DNA of 64,000 nt, taken from assembly GCA_004194705.1 (NCBI GenBank), contig SADC01001319.1, positions 372,001-436,000 of the forward strand. Direction: 5' to 3'. The translations under genes were made by a program, and so were the position numbers. Shown here piece by piece: positions 36,086 through 47,185 of this stretch; within the stretch, counting starts at the first letter, position 1; each line of letters begins with the position of its first letter. The notes beneath the pieces are model-generated. The model saw only the letters and a program-made list of their open reading frames with translations, had not been told where the DNA came from and made no database searches. This DNA is from Ditylenchus dipsaci. Its lineage: Eukaryota > Nematoda > Chromadorea > Rhabditida > Anguinidae.

Positions 36086-38749
36086 TGACTACAGGTTAGT
36101 TGCACAAACTTTGAACGAAAGAGCTGCAAAAATAATTTTTAGAAATGATTGGATGAATGACACTCACATAAACATTACTCAACTAGTTTTGGATAATCAT
36201 TGCAACCTTAATTTGTTCATAGGTTGGTTAAGCTTATTACCTTTATAAGACCAAAAATATTTAAAAAAACTGAATGTATTAGTACTTTTTTTTGGTCATA
36301 ATTTCTCGTAATTTTATCCCAATTAGAATTTTTGTTAAATGCTCGCAAGATCAGGGGAAACAATAGGACAGTTGAATATGCATATATGAGCTATGAAAAA
36401 ACTGGCAGAACACAAAAAAACAGGTAGAAATTAACAGATTTTAAGGGCTTTTGTAAATTCAATTGAAGTCGAGAGATTTTTGATCATAATTTTTTCCACA
36501 AAATTAACTTGTTTATCCTATTTTTAGCCTGATTATCAAAAATTACTGTGGCTAAAAATTGGATAACCTTATTTTCCCTTACTTGCGAGCATTTTAACAA
36601 AAACTTAAAAAATCGGATAAGATCACGAGAAATTATGACCAAAAGCAAGCGTCGGACGAAGATGGGCCAACTGTATTTCTAAGCAACAAGTGCGTTGAAT
36701 GTGTTGAATTAGTCAGTTAATCTGGAAAAGTTAAAATCTTATAATAAAAAAAATAAATTCACTTTCTATGTTAGATGGCATATTTTAAGTAGATTTTTAG
36801 AAATGTTATCACAAATGGTGAATCTATAATTTTTTCCTGAAAATTTTACAGCTTAGGGATTTTTTAGAGATTTCGAGACTTTTTTGTAGTAAGTAATAGA
36901 ATTTTCGTGGTACTTCCACGCTGTTCGACTCATCCATGGGCTTCTCTCTTGTGAAAATTGTTTTAATTCCCATTTCTTCATTTGTTCAGAACCCTTGTTG
37001 AACCCTCGTTTTTTTACATATTATAATAGAGTTCCATAATATCAGACAAGTTATTTTTGTCCAACATCTACATAAAAAGATTAAAAGAGCTTCATGCATC
37101 CCAGTGTAAGCAATATACCCAATAAGAAAAATAATTTTATAATTCAGGAAGAATTGTGTTTGAAGAACAAAAACATGGAATCTCATTTAATCCTTTTGTA
37201 ATGCTTGGCAATAACGACAATATAGCTTTCAACCAAGCTTTCGGAGGTGTTCCATCTATTTTTGGTGGTGTGGGACACAACTTGAGAGAAACAAAGCTTT
37301 TTCACAGGTGACTTAAAACGGCATGTTTTGTGCTAGAAACTGTGAAAAGGCGGGGGACCGGCAATTTTTTAGCGTAAAGTTTTTTACTAGTTTTATTTAT
37401 ATGGAATGTAATGTTCATGACTCCAGAGTAATTCTAAAAACTAGACTTAAAAAAACCTTGTCAGTCTTATTAAACTGTGTGTAAAAACGTCTTAAAAAGG
37501 AGAAAAACTGTGCTGTGCTCCGCCTCATTTCCGTTTTGCTCACTGACATGCCTCTTTAAAAGGGGCATGGTCACCTGTTCTTGAATTTTTCCCCGCCAGT
37601 TCGAAAAAATTTCCGAATCATTGAACTTCTGTACAGATTTTTCAACTTGGTTTCTGACAAAATTAACCCGGAAATTAAACTCTAGACCTTGTTTTGTTAG
37701 AAACCGAGCTGAAAAATCCGCACAGATGTTCAATGGTTCGGAATTCTTTTTGAATTGGTAGGGACAAATTTTGTAACAGGTGACCATGCCCATTTAAAAT
37801 ATAAAAAATGACAAAAATATATCTTAAGCACCCATGTGCATGGAGTGGTATTTCTTCAATACACTATTGAAGTAAAAACAACTTTGAGAAAATTAAATGC
37901 GCACATGGATGAAAACAAGCTGATGGATTATTTTGACGAGCTAATGGCCACTGAAATAGAGTGTGCTTTGCAGGTGTGTCCTTAAATTTATGATATGTTT
38001 ATAATATGGAAGCTTTTGCTTAAACTTGCTAAAATTTATACTTTCACCTTTTTACCAGCAGTGTTTGCATAGATATACATTTCGAAAAAATATTTGCAGG
38101 AACTTCACAGTCGACCACAAAGACCTTGGATAGTAATGTACTTAACACACCCTTCCTTATTTAATGAGAGAAAAGGAAAAGTTTTCAACCTGGCTGCGTA
38201 TTCCAGGATCTTGAAAGTGCTGAATAGTTACAAAATAGACCTGCTGTTACTTTGCGAAGCCAGCGAATTATTAAGCGCTTTTAAGGAAACCAAGAATTTA
38301 TCCAAAGACCTTGATAATATCAATATTCAACATGAAATGAAATTGCCTACTTACTTACAAACCACATTAGTTGAGTGTCCAACCACAAATAATACGCAAG
38401 TTTTTCCACTCTTTTATACCGGAATTGTTTTTTTGAAGTGCTCAATCAAAAGTTTCAGCAAAAACAACCATAATTGCAATTATGCTGTTTTGAATATCGA
38501 CGATCGGACGATAAAATATTCGAAAAAATCGCTTATAGGCGATGTTTTGCTTGAGGCATCTATTCAAAAGGTTTTTTTTTACATTTGTCTAGCTAAATAA
38601 GTATCTGACTGCGAATTTTAATTTTTTAAGCGTAAGAAAATTAAATTTTAATTTTTTATAAATTTTTAATTCATAAAGTATAATTTATAATTTTGTAATC
38701 ATTTTTTTAGAACACGAAGGAAGAAAAAATACCAATGAATGAATGTTGA
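36086..38749 (+). CDS. Unrecognised multi-exon gene
   Basis: Exons 36086-36222, 37148-37307, 37829-37973, 38100-38570 and 38711-38749 join in phase with good acceptors (TTCAG, TTAAG, TTGCAG, TTTTAG) to a TGA. Readable segments are DYRLVAQTLNERAAKIIFRN, RIVFEEQKHGISFNPFVMLG, a Gly-rich GGVPSIFGGVGHN, GVVFLQYTIEVKTTLRKLN and ELHSRPQRPWIVMYLTHPSL. Then come LNSYKIDLLLLCEASELLSAF and a C-terminal domain with YAVLNIDDRTIKYSKKS. No signal peptide or membrane span is evident. The first segment faintly recalls the second half of an F-box, but that is not enough to name it. The 5' end is not established. Confidence 0.6.
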
Positions 38750-40173
38750 TGCTATACTCATGACATACTGTAGTTAAAAAAAGCTCGTTCAAACCAATAA
38801 TAAAATTAGTTGATCTTATATTATAATGACTTTCACGTGAACTCCTTAAAATTTAAGAAATAAGTCTTTAGTTGAAGCACTAGGTACACCCACACTACTG
38901 CTAAGGCTTTATTGATTCAAACTGATTGAACTGGAGAGCACACACACAGCTGCTGACCTGTGTGTGAATGCACTCACTTAATAAACAATAAACACGCATA
39001 TTAAAAAACTATTTTAAGGCGATCCTGTTTAAAATTTTGTGGGCCTTTTTTTATCACTTCTTGCCTTGTTTCCTTCTGATGGACCTTTTGAAAAAAACCG
39101 TCCCAGTGGGAAAATACTAACAAGACATATCAAATAGGGTAATCTACTTCTCTGGAGCCGAGTAAACATGAAGAAGATTGTGTATTTTTCTTATAAAGCA
39201 GGTCCTATGGTTTTTATGTCCCGATTCTCGTTAAGTAGGGTAATGGTTAACTTACCAATATTTCTAAACAATATTTTTAAAATTGGCAAGAAAAATTTTC
39301 CTAAAAACTGGAGAACCTTCGAGAAAGTTAACTTCGAAAATTTGTTTTTGGTACTCATAAGTTATCGGATGACCATTTATTTTGCCTGCTATACTGATAC
39401 TATCTTGAATAGTTTTTAAGCTAATCTGTTTCAAGCCAAATTGTGTCCTCCGAAAAAGCATCTTAGAAAGATTTCGTTTCAGCGATTTCTTGAATAAAAA
39501 TTATTACAGTCAAACTACGATAACGCGACACCCCTGGGACCAGCCTAAAGTGTCGGGTTATGAGAGGTCTCGTTTTCCTTGAAGTGTCGAGTACCTGGCC
39601 AAATAAAGTGTCGACAGGGTGTAGGGTTATCGGACTTTGACGGCAACTTAAAAATAATAAGTGACCATCTATCTATAATCTCGGTGATGGATAATTATTT
39701 CAAAAACGAATGAGTTAGTCATAGTTTTTTTTAATATGTGAAAGTAGGGCTTGTATTTGAGGCAGTAAAAGAAGACGAAAAATAGCTGGCAGAGGAAAGA
39801 GGCAAATGACGAAAGTCCGCCCGTTTTCATCGGAGATGGACAATCCAAGACCACAGCTGACTTGCAATCCCGTCAATGAGCTAGACAACACACATACCTC
39901 TCCCCCACTACTTTATGAGCATTTCATTGAGCTGTGCAATAAATTCTAGAAATTCAAGTCTTGATTTGCGTGTTTTAAAATTTTCTTGCAAATACATTTT
40001 CGCTTATTACAAGTTTAATTTTCTAATAATATGATTGGAAAGAGAGTGGTTTGGAAAGATTCAGGCCCACAGTAAGTTGAATTTTAAATTTAACTTTAAA
40101 TTGGATTACATTCAAACCTCGATTTAGCGACCCCGTCGGTGGAATATACGATGTCACTAAATCGAGATTCCAT
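38750..40173. other. Gene-free stretch with MITE remnants
   Basis: It contains a pogo-like element at about 39507-39643 (cagtcaaactacgataacgc, CCCTGGGACC core, decayed right end ggactttgacgg). A second fragment at 40107-40170 reads ttcaaacctcgatttagcga. The 83-residue frame at 39168 lacks splice or family support. Confidence 0.45.
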
Positions 40174-40994
40174 TACCGTATTATCTCTAATAAGGCACGA
40201 TCGATCCTTTTTTTAACACCTATTTGAAGGTGGGGCCTTATTAGAAGGTGGGATCTTATTAGAAGTCGCCTTCTAGGCCGTATTTTATGTACGCCTTTTT
40301 AACACCTCTCAAAGGAGGGGATTCTTTTGTTGACTGAATATTTTGATTGTAGGGTTCGAATCCACACTAGAACAGATTAACCTTTTCGTTTATTTTTTAC
40401 AAGCTTTTATCACCTCTAGACCTGATTTTTTATAAGGAACATGAAAATTTTATTGGTTTTTTCGGCTGCCCATTGTAAGTTGGTTTTTTTTTGTAAAATA
40501 CAGAATAGTAAATTTTCTATTACTAAGTCTGAACTTGTGAAATTTTTAAAACTAACATGTTTTTAGTCCCCTTTTTTATTAATTTTTTAACTTTGCAGAT
40601 CAGAATTTGTTTTTCTCTCTTTAGCTTGGATCCTCAAAAAGAAGATAAAATAAAAAAATCAAAAGGGAATCGAAAAAATCGCTGTTTCTAGCACTATAGA
40701 GGTTCAGACTTAATAATTCAAAATTCACTGTTTTATATTTTGCAAAAAAAATCAACTAACAACAGGCAACTGAAAAAACTACTGAAATTTTCATGTTCCT
40801 TATAAAAATTAGGTCTAGAGACAATAAAACCTGTAAAAATGAAATTAAAAAAATTAATCTGTTCAAATGAAGATTCGAACCCTACAGTCAAAATATTCAG
40901 TCAACAAAAGAATCCCCCCCCCCTTTAAGACATGTCGCCTTCCTAGAAATGGAGCCTTATAGGAGAGTGGGGCCTTATTAGAGATAATCCGGTA
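40174..40994. mobile_element. Element with TACCGTATTATCTCTAATAA ends, carrying a nested inverted repeat
   Basis: The outer ends are TACCGTATTATCTCTAATAA and its mirror ending ccggta at about 40994, with GGCCTTATTAGA words near both ends. Inside, 40320-40450 and 40790-40916 are reverse complements (gattcttttgttgactgaat) and each contains GGTTCGAATC, a pol III B-box-like word. This is one element, or one nested in another. Confidence 0.65.
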
Positions 40995-41885
40995 TATGTT
41001 TTTTTTCTCTCAGTTTTTTTTGAATTTCTTAAAGTTTCATAAATTTTCATAAAGTTAACTGGTTGCTAAAGAAAATCTATTTGATTCCTATTTAAAGATC
41101 TCCGTAACTATATTTCTAATGGCTCAAATAGAAATGTACCACCAAATGTGAGAACTTGGCCGCCTTTTTTATTTTTTTGGCCGCCTTTTTTAAATTCATA
41201 ATAAAAAAAATAGAATTTGGCCGCCTTTTTCGAAAAATTGGCCGCCTTTTTTGTTAATTGCTTTTCCTACCAGCAAACCAACTATTTTGAGGCATATTTT
41301 GTGCAGACTGCATAAATCTCGGTAGTGAACGCGGTTACTGCACTAATTTTCACTGTTTTCTCAGTGGTTCATGCTGTTTTTTTTCTTAAACTCAGCTGTC
41401 TTCTTACGGCACTTATTTTACTTTAATTTTTATACTTTTATATGACTTATTTCCTTATTTTTTAGGTAATTATAACATATCCAAGTAAGAAGATCTCAGG
41501 GGCTCGTGAAAAGGCGTGTCGCAGGTGTTTGGAACGTTGGATCAAAGCATGTTTTCAGGTTCACTCGTCAGGTAAATTTAACTTTTTGGCGCAATCTTTA
41601 CTGCAGCTGCATACAGCTTGGCAAAGTCGTCAACGTGTGTAGACGTCAAGGCACATTTTTTGGTCTATGTGGAAACTATTCACTTTGTCAGGCTGTATGT
41701 GGTTGAGGTATCACTCTCTATGTGCCTTCGTGCTCCATAACCAGGGCGGTATGGCTAGGCCATAGTAACATAACTGCCGGAGCACGTTAACTTCTATAAA
41801 AGAGGCTGCCTAGCGAGAGTGGTTATAAGCCACATATTATTTTACCAAAATCGTGTTCTGTATTCATATCATTAATTTTCAGGTA

Positions 41886-43030
41886 CAGTCGACTCTCCCA
41901 TAACGAACCCCTGGGGACCAGCCTCAGGAGTTCGTTATTGGGAGAGTTCGTTATTTGGAGAGTTTGTTATTGAGAGAGTTCTTTAACCAAAAAAATTAGA
42001 AGTTCGTTATACGGAGAGTTTTCACCAAAATAATTTCATTCAACCAATGAACAAAACATTTGAGCCAACATCATAACATGAAACATCAATTGTGAGGACG
42101 GAAAAAGTTGGTTATTGGATTCTGCTTCAACTTGTTCATGCGTTCTTTTGCCAGGAAGTAATCGATTTTGTCACACATTCGAAGCATTGCTGGATAAACT
42201 TCATGAGATTCCATGTAGCGTTGCAAGACCTTAAAACCGTTAAGCGCATCAAGAACACAGACCGGCTGCTCCTCTTCGACGATTTCCACTTCTATTTCGG
42301 CAGCTTCCTCCGGTTCTGGCACTCCCACTTCCACTTGAGAGTTTGCTTCTGCGATTTTCTCCAAAGTCATCGGTTGATTTGTAGCCAGATCGTTGTCCGC
42401 ACCCAAGAAGTCCATCAGATTGCCTTTCGTTTCTTCTGCAGCCGCAAGCCTTTCGAACTTCTGATTGAGCTCATTGACGTCTTCTTCCTTAAATTCTAGC
42501 ACTTCTTCAATGTCCTAAACAAATAAGGTATTTTTATAAAATAAAACACTACCTGCTTGTTGATTACAAAGACCGCCTTTCTGAAGAACCTAGACAACGT
42601 CTCTGGCTTGACGGCATCCCACGATCTTCGAATTTAATGTAGCGATGAATGACGCGACGCTTCTTACTTAGAGTGCTCAAAATCGATATCTGGAACATAT
42701 AATAAAGACAACAATATAACTTGGTGAGCTAAACAACAAAATAGAAATAAGCGAAAGAAAATCACTGAACATTTTGGTGTGAATTTAAAAAAATCAATTT
42801 TCTTCTTCTTTTTGTTTGCAAATTTTTAAAAGTTCGTTATATAGAGCGTCTTTTTATTAGTTGGGACCGGCTCTAGGTGTTCGTTATTGAGAGAGTTCGT
42901 TATTCAGGGGGTTCGTTAGTGAGAAGGTCCTTTATCAGTAGTTTATTGAAAATTCAACAAAACCAAAAAAAAGTGTTCGTTATTGAGAGAGTTCGTTATT
43001 CAGGGGGTTCATTATTGGGAGAGTCAACTG
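41886..43030 (-). mobile_element. Pogo-like DNA transposon, internally deleted, with clean TA target site
   Basis: It starts CAGTCGACTCTCCCATAACG and ends TTGGGAGAGTCAACTG, with TA on each side (41884-41885 and 43031-43032). The opposite arm of the host palindrome has the uninterrupted site (tcattgTAcctgaaa near 43604). The insertion point and the TA duplication are therefore seen directly. It carries the end of a transposase on minus. Confidence 0.85.
42086..42690 (-). pseudogene. Pogo/Tigger-type transposase, C-terminal remnant
   Basis: A minus-strand exon from about 42516 to 42086 reads DIEEVLEFKEEDVNELNQKF, an acidic region, then CVLDALNGFKVLQRYMES and INFDYFL-like KIDYFLAKERMNKLKQ, ending ITNFFRPHN. 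That is the usual tail of pogo/Tigger/jerky transposases (DALxxFxxLxxY...RxNKxKQxxITDFF). A preceding exon around 42550-42690 gives KPETLSRFFRKAVFVINKQ and, in another frame, SKKRRVIHRYIKFED, so it is broken. The DDE catalytic core is absent, which agrees with the short 1145-bp element. Confidence 0.75.
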
Positions 43031-44389
43031 TACAATGAGTCATTCAGGTAGCTTATTCACATTAAAGGGGGAGGGACTTTCATATACGTATCGCCCTTAG
43101 TCAACTGTTCTAATCCCGTTATGTACACGCCTTATTGATTTTTTATATCAAGTTCACTGACTTCTAGGGCCGAAAACTATCGAGAAATCGATTGCAATTA
43201 TTTCCAGAAATGGCTTTCAAAAATAGGGTGTGCAGCCAGTGATATTCGAACCTGTGACCTAGGGCGATGCGTATATGAAAGTCCCTTCCCTTTAACGAAA
43301 TTCTCTCACGGTTTGTTATTAGGTCAGTAATTAAGAACTGAATGCTTCAGGAATTTATACAGGTGCTAGTCATGCTCTATAGTCAGTGATGCGGTCGATA
43401 AGAGACAACAAAAGGCTATCTGAATAGCACCTGGTTAGATTCCTGCATTAAGTTCAGAGTTCTGAAGCATTCAGTTATTAATTACTGACCTAATAACTGA
43501 CCATGAGAAAATTCCTTCAGTAAGAATAAGCTACCTGAATGACTCACTGTACCTGAAAAATGTCCCTCCCCTTTAATGTGAATAAGCTACCTGAATGACT
43601 CATTGTACCTGAAAATTAATGATATGAATACAGAACACGATTTTGGTAAAATAATATGTGGCTTATAACCACTCTCGCTAGGCAGCCTCTTTTATAGAAG
43701 TTAACGTGCTCCGGCAGTTATGTTACTATGGCCTAGCCATACCGCCTTGGTTATGGAGCACGAAGGCACATAGAGAGTGATACCTCAACCACATACAGCC
43801 TGACAGAGTGAATAGTTTCCACATAGACCAAAAAATGTGCCTTGACGTCTACACACGTTGACGACTTTGCCAAGCTGTATGCAGCTGCAGTAAAGATTGC
43901 GCCAAAAAGTTAAATTTATCTGACGAGTGAACCTGAAAACATGCTTTGATCCAACGTTCCAAACACCTGCGACACGCCTTTTCACGAGCCCCTGAGATCT
44001 TCTTACTTGGATATGTTATAATTACCTAAAAAATAAGGAAATAAGTCATATAAAAGTATAAAAATTAAAGTAAAATAAGTGCCGTAAGAAGACAGCTGAG
44101 TTTAAGAAAAAAACAGCATGAACCACTGAGAAAACAGTGAAAATTAGTGCAGTAACCGCGTTCACTACCGAGATTTATGCAGTCTGCACAAAATATGCCT
44201 CAAAATAGTTGGTTTGCTGGTAGGAAAAGCAATTAACAAAAAGGCGGCCAATTTTTCAAAAAAGGCGGCCAAATTCTATTTTTTATTATGAATTTAAAAA
44301 GGCGGCCAAAAAAATAAAAAAGGCGGCCAAATTCTCACATTTGGTGGTACATTTCTCATACAGCCTATTTCTAATTTAGAAAAATACAT

Positions 44390-44548
44390 ACCGTATAACC
44401 TATATTCATCCCCCACCTCTAATTATCCCCAACCTGCATTTTTTTTGACTGGGATTTCAAACTTAAGACTATTTTTGATTCACAATTTCAGAATTTTTCA
44501 GAGGTTGAAAAATAATCCCCCTATGGGATTAAAAGAGGTTATACGGTA
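44390..44548. mobile_element. TACCGTATA-type MITE
   Basis: It begins ACCGTATAACCTATATTCAT and ends with AAAAGAGGTTATACGGTA. CCCCC blocks sit in from each end. It is in the same family as the elements at 40174, 45330 and 54792. Confidence 0.65.
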
Positions 44549-44849
44549 TATGGAAATTTGAAAAAAAAATTGATTTTAACATTTTGCATCACCAAATGGA
44601 ATATCTGAGAACTTGAATAACTTAACAAACTTTTAAAAAGAGCCCTAATTGCGGGATTTAAGTTAGGTAGTAAGTAGTTACCACAGTTGGCTACTTTGGC
44701 AGAGTTTTTTTTCACAGTTTAATTTTCTAAAAACTTTGAGACAATGTCGAAATTCCGGCGCACAATTCGAATTTCTCAGATGTTTTCGCTTAGTGAATTC
44801 TTTGCCTCACAAATCATTCTAAAACATTAGATGTTTATTGAAAATATGT

Positions 44850-44960
44850 GCCGTACTTCCTTCATGGCTCCTTCACGACGTAAGTGTAAATGTAAGGTGT
44901 CTTCACGGTGCAAAAATCATTTGCATTTACACTTACGTCGTGAAGGAGCCATTAAAAAAA
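44850..44960. repeat. Strong hairpin
   Basis: ATGGCTCCTTCACGACGTAA at left mirrors TTACGTCGTGAAGGAGCCAT at right, and the inner sequence is also partly paired. It is the centre of an inverted-repeat element whose outer ends I could not define. Confidence 0.7.
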
Positions 44961-45329
44961 TTCCCGGACCTTATATAAAAGGCCTTTTTGATTTTAGGGT
45001 TTTGATACATTTAAGCTGTGTTAAATTTTCAAAAATTCTACCAGACATTTTTACAGATCTCAAATAATTCATAAAAACAGAAGTTTCAAATGGCTTGAAA
45101 TTCATATTGGAGGGGGTCTTTTATTTTTGGAAAAAGTGGTCTGTTTTTTGAACAGCTTAGCACAGCCCCTTAAAATTCAAAATCATAATCACTTTCAAAA
45201 CAGCAAAACGCCAAGAGTTTTTGAAAAAAAAACTTTTTTAACATCTTTTTTTTTAATTTCAAGGCCCCTTAAATTTGAGTCCTAGTGTAGTTCAAGAATT
45301 TTTTTGCAAAATTCAAATTTTTGAGCGCA

Positions 45330-45534
45330 TACCGTATATCTTCTAATAAGGACCCATGGGGCTTTATTTTTCAAACCCTCTTTGGAGGTGGGGCATTATT
45401 AGAAGGTGGGGCCTTATTAGAATATTTATTTTTGGCCTTATTAGGTCTTTCTTGAGGTTGGGCCTTATTTTTCAACACCTCTAAACAAATGAGGCCTTAT
45501 TAGAAGGTGGGGCCTTATTAGAAGATGTACGGTA
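45330..45534. mobile_element. TACCGTATA-type MITE
   Basis: The left end is ACCGTATATCTTCTAATAAG and the right end CTTATTAGAAGATGTACGGT. GGGGCCTTATTAGAAGG is repeated three or four times inside. Same family as 40174-40994. Confidence 0.7.
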
Positions 45535-45631
45535 CGTTATGCTGTTTCTTTCTACAGTTTTCAAAATGTGCAATTCAACGCTTTTATGGCAAAGATTAGC
45601 TTTTCAACGACTTTTACTATCTTAAAAAGAC

Positions 45632-46345
45632 TCAATACTCTATCTTCATTCGTCTGAAAACAACAAATTTTATTAAATTAGCGGAGAACAACAATAATAA
45701 CAATGAGAATGAATAATTATTTCTTGGTACTGACAGAGGAACACATTTTTTTCGACGCAGCCTGTTTTTTGAGCGAGCCATCAGCACTTGGACAGAAGAA
45801 TCACTTCCAAAACTTCTTCCTAACGGACGGCGCACCATAAGAAAGCTTCCAGAAGACGATTGCATGCATGATGAGACACTGAAAGAAAAAAGTAAAAGCT
45901 CATCACGCTCCGAACGAACTCAGAAAAACATCACCTGGGGAATCAGAAAGCCTCACACAAACCCGACCTGATCATCTCCAGTTTTTTCAGCTCCAGCATT
46001 GACGACATCCTTGGCACACTTCATCGACACGATCTACCCTACTTTAGCAGTCTTTTGCTCAGACGAGACACTTCAGCAGACTGCAGAGCTAATGAATATC
46101 TGAAGGACGAATTAGTTAAAAATGGTGTGGTAACATGGAGACAGTATAAGCGGTTGAGGCACTACCTTAGCCCGAAACATCTATCACATAAAAAACTGAC
46201 CTGTTTGAGTCATCTGTTTTAGATTTTTTCACTCTTCTTGCTTCCACAATAGCCATTGTTGCTTCCACAGTTTTCGGCGCGACAGATTGCTCTTTTATTT
46301 GCTGTTTTTGCACCACAGAAGCACGTTCCGTTTGCACCATTGAAC
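45632..46345. other. Coding-like region, strand not resolved
   Basis: On minus, nematode-type acceptors precede open segments: TTTTCAG then GGSMVQTERASVVQKQQIKE at 46345; TTTCTTTCAG then SSCMQSSSGSFLMVRRPLG at 45887; TTTTCAG before the end at 45632. On plus, a frame from ATG 45703 runs MNNYFLVLTEEHIFF, slips once in a T7 run, then RRSLFFERAISTWTEESLPK. After a second slip or an intron it reads DDILGTLHRHDLPYFSSLLL, then KNGVVTWRQYKRLRHYL to TAG at 46221. Both readings look protein-like. Minus has better splice signals, plus has the longer frame. No family is recognised for either. Confidence 0.4.
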
Positions 46346-47185
46346 CACCTGAAAATACAAAAAAATATTAGACAACATAAACGACAGACGAAAAGTGCGA
46401 ATCGACAGTCTTTTCACAATAATCTATATACCAAAAGATAGCCCAGACATTCAGCTACAAGAATAATTGAGCCGATTTTTGTAAAGTTGTTATTTTAGAA
46501 ACCAGAGACCGTTTGAAGCAAACAACTGGCATTTTCCCGAGTAAAATTAGGGTTTTTTGCGTTTTCTGTCTAACTTTTGCATAAAACACCCTAAATTTGC
46601 ATTTTTTGCATACCTCTTTGGTACCAAAACGCAGCAAATTTAGTCCTCTATAAAGCCTCAGCCTCCTTTTTTAAGGTTTGAACAGTAGCTTAATATATCA
46701 GGCCAGTTACAGTTGCAAAACCAGATGAACTTTTTTGGCATATATTCCAAAAAAACTATTGTCGTCTCAAAAATTTGCGTGTTTTCGGGGCGAGTAATGG
46801 CTATTTTTAATGCTCTTGATGTGAAGAACCGTTTGCAAATAAGCTAATGCGATATAAGTAAAAATGAAGTCAGCAACAAACCTCAGGTTACATGGATTAC
46901 AAGCTTCAACATTTCAGTCAATTTTCAAATTTTTTCAATTTGGCGCAAAAATTCAAAAGTGATTATGTTTTTGAATTTTAAGGGGCTGTGTTAGTTATTA
47001 CTTTGCACATTAGTAGTGAAGAAGTGTGATGTGCCCATTGGCTTGACACATTATTAGTTGTCCAAAATGATTGACACTGGATCATTTGTCACTTAAATGA
47101 TTTGTTTTATGTTTTCGATGAGTTGAAGCCTCTTGTTAACCAATTTGCTGCTATATACAACTTGTACAGCCATCCATTTTTTTAG
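46346..47185. other. Region before the 47.2-kb membrane gene
   Basis: A plausible first exon starts at ATG about 46798 (MAIFNALDVKNRL), but I could not join it in phase to the exon at 47186. Otherwise AT-rich. Confidence 0.35.

Larger units (their letters stand above)
41131..44359. mobile_element. 3.2-kb palindrome with about 750-base arms
   Basis: The left arm 41131-41885 and right arm 43606-44359 are reverse complements over their whole length, with only scattered differences. Both contain the tandem word TTGGCCGCCTTTTTT near the outer end. Each arm also holds a coding-like segment after TTTTTTAG (REKACRRCLERWIKACFQ). The arms continue inward past a pogo-like insertion (41886-43030), then through further mirrored sequence at 43033-43090 and 43555-43605 and a smaller palindrome at 43310-43500. 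No transposase for the large element is seen. Confidence 0.8.

Noticed and set aside
39168..39419. 83-residue ORF starting MKKIVYFSYK
   Set aside because: No splice signals, neighbours or family features support it.
42092..42499. 135-residue plus-strand ORF
   Set aside because: It is the antisense shadow of the pogo transposase tail on minus, which has the recognisable ending.
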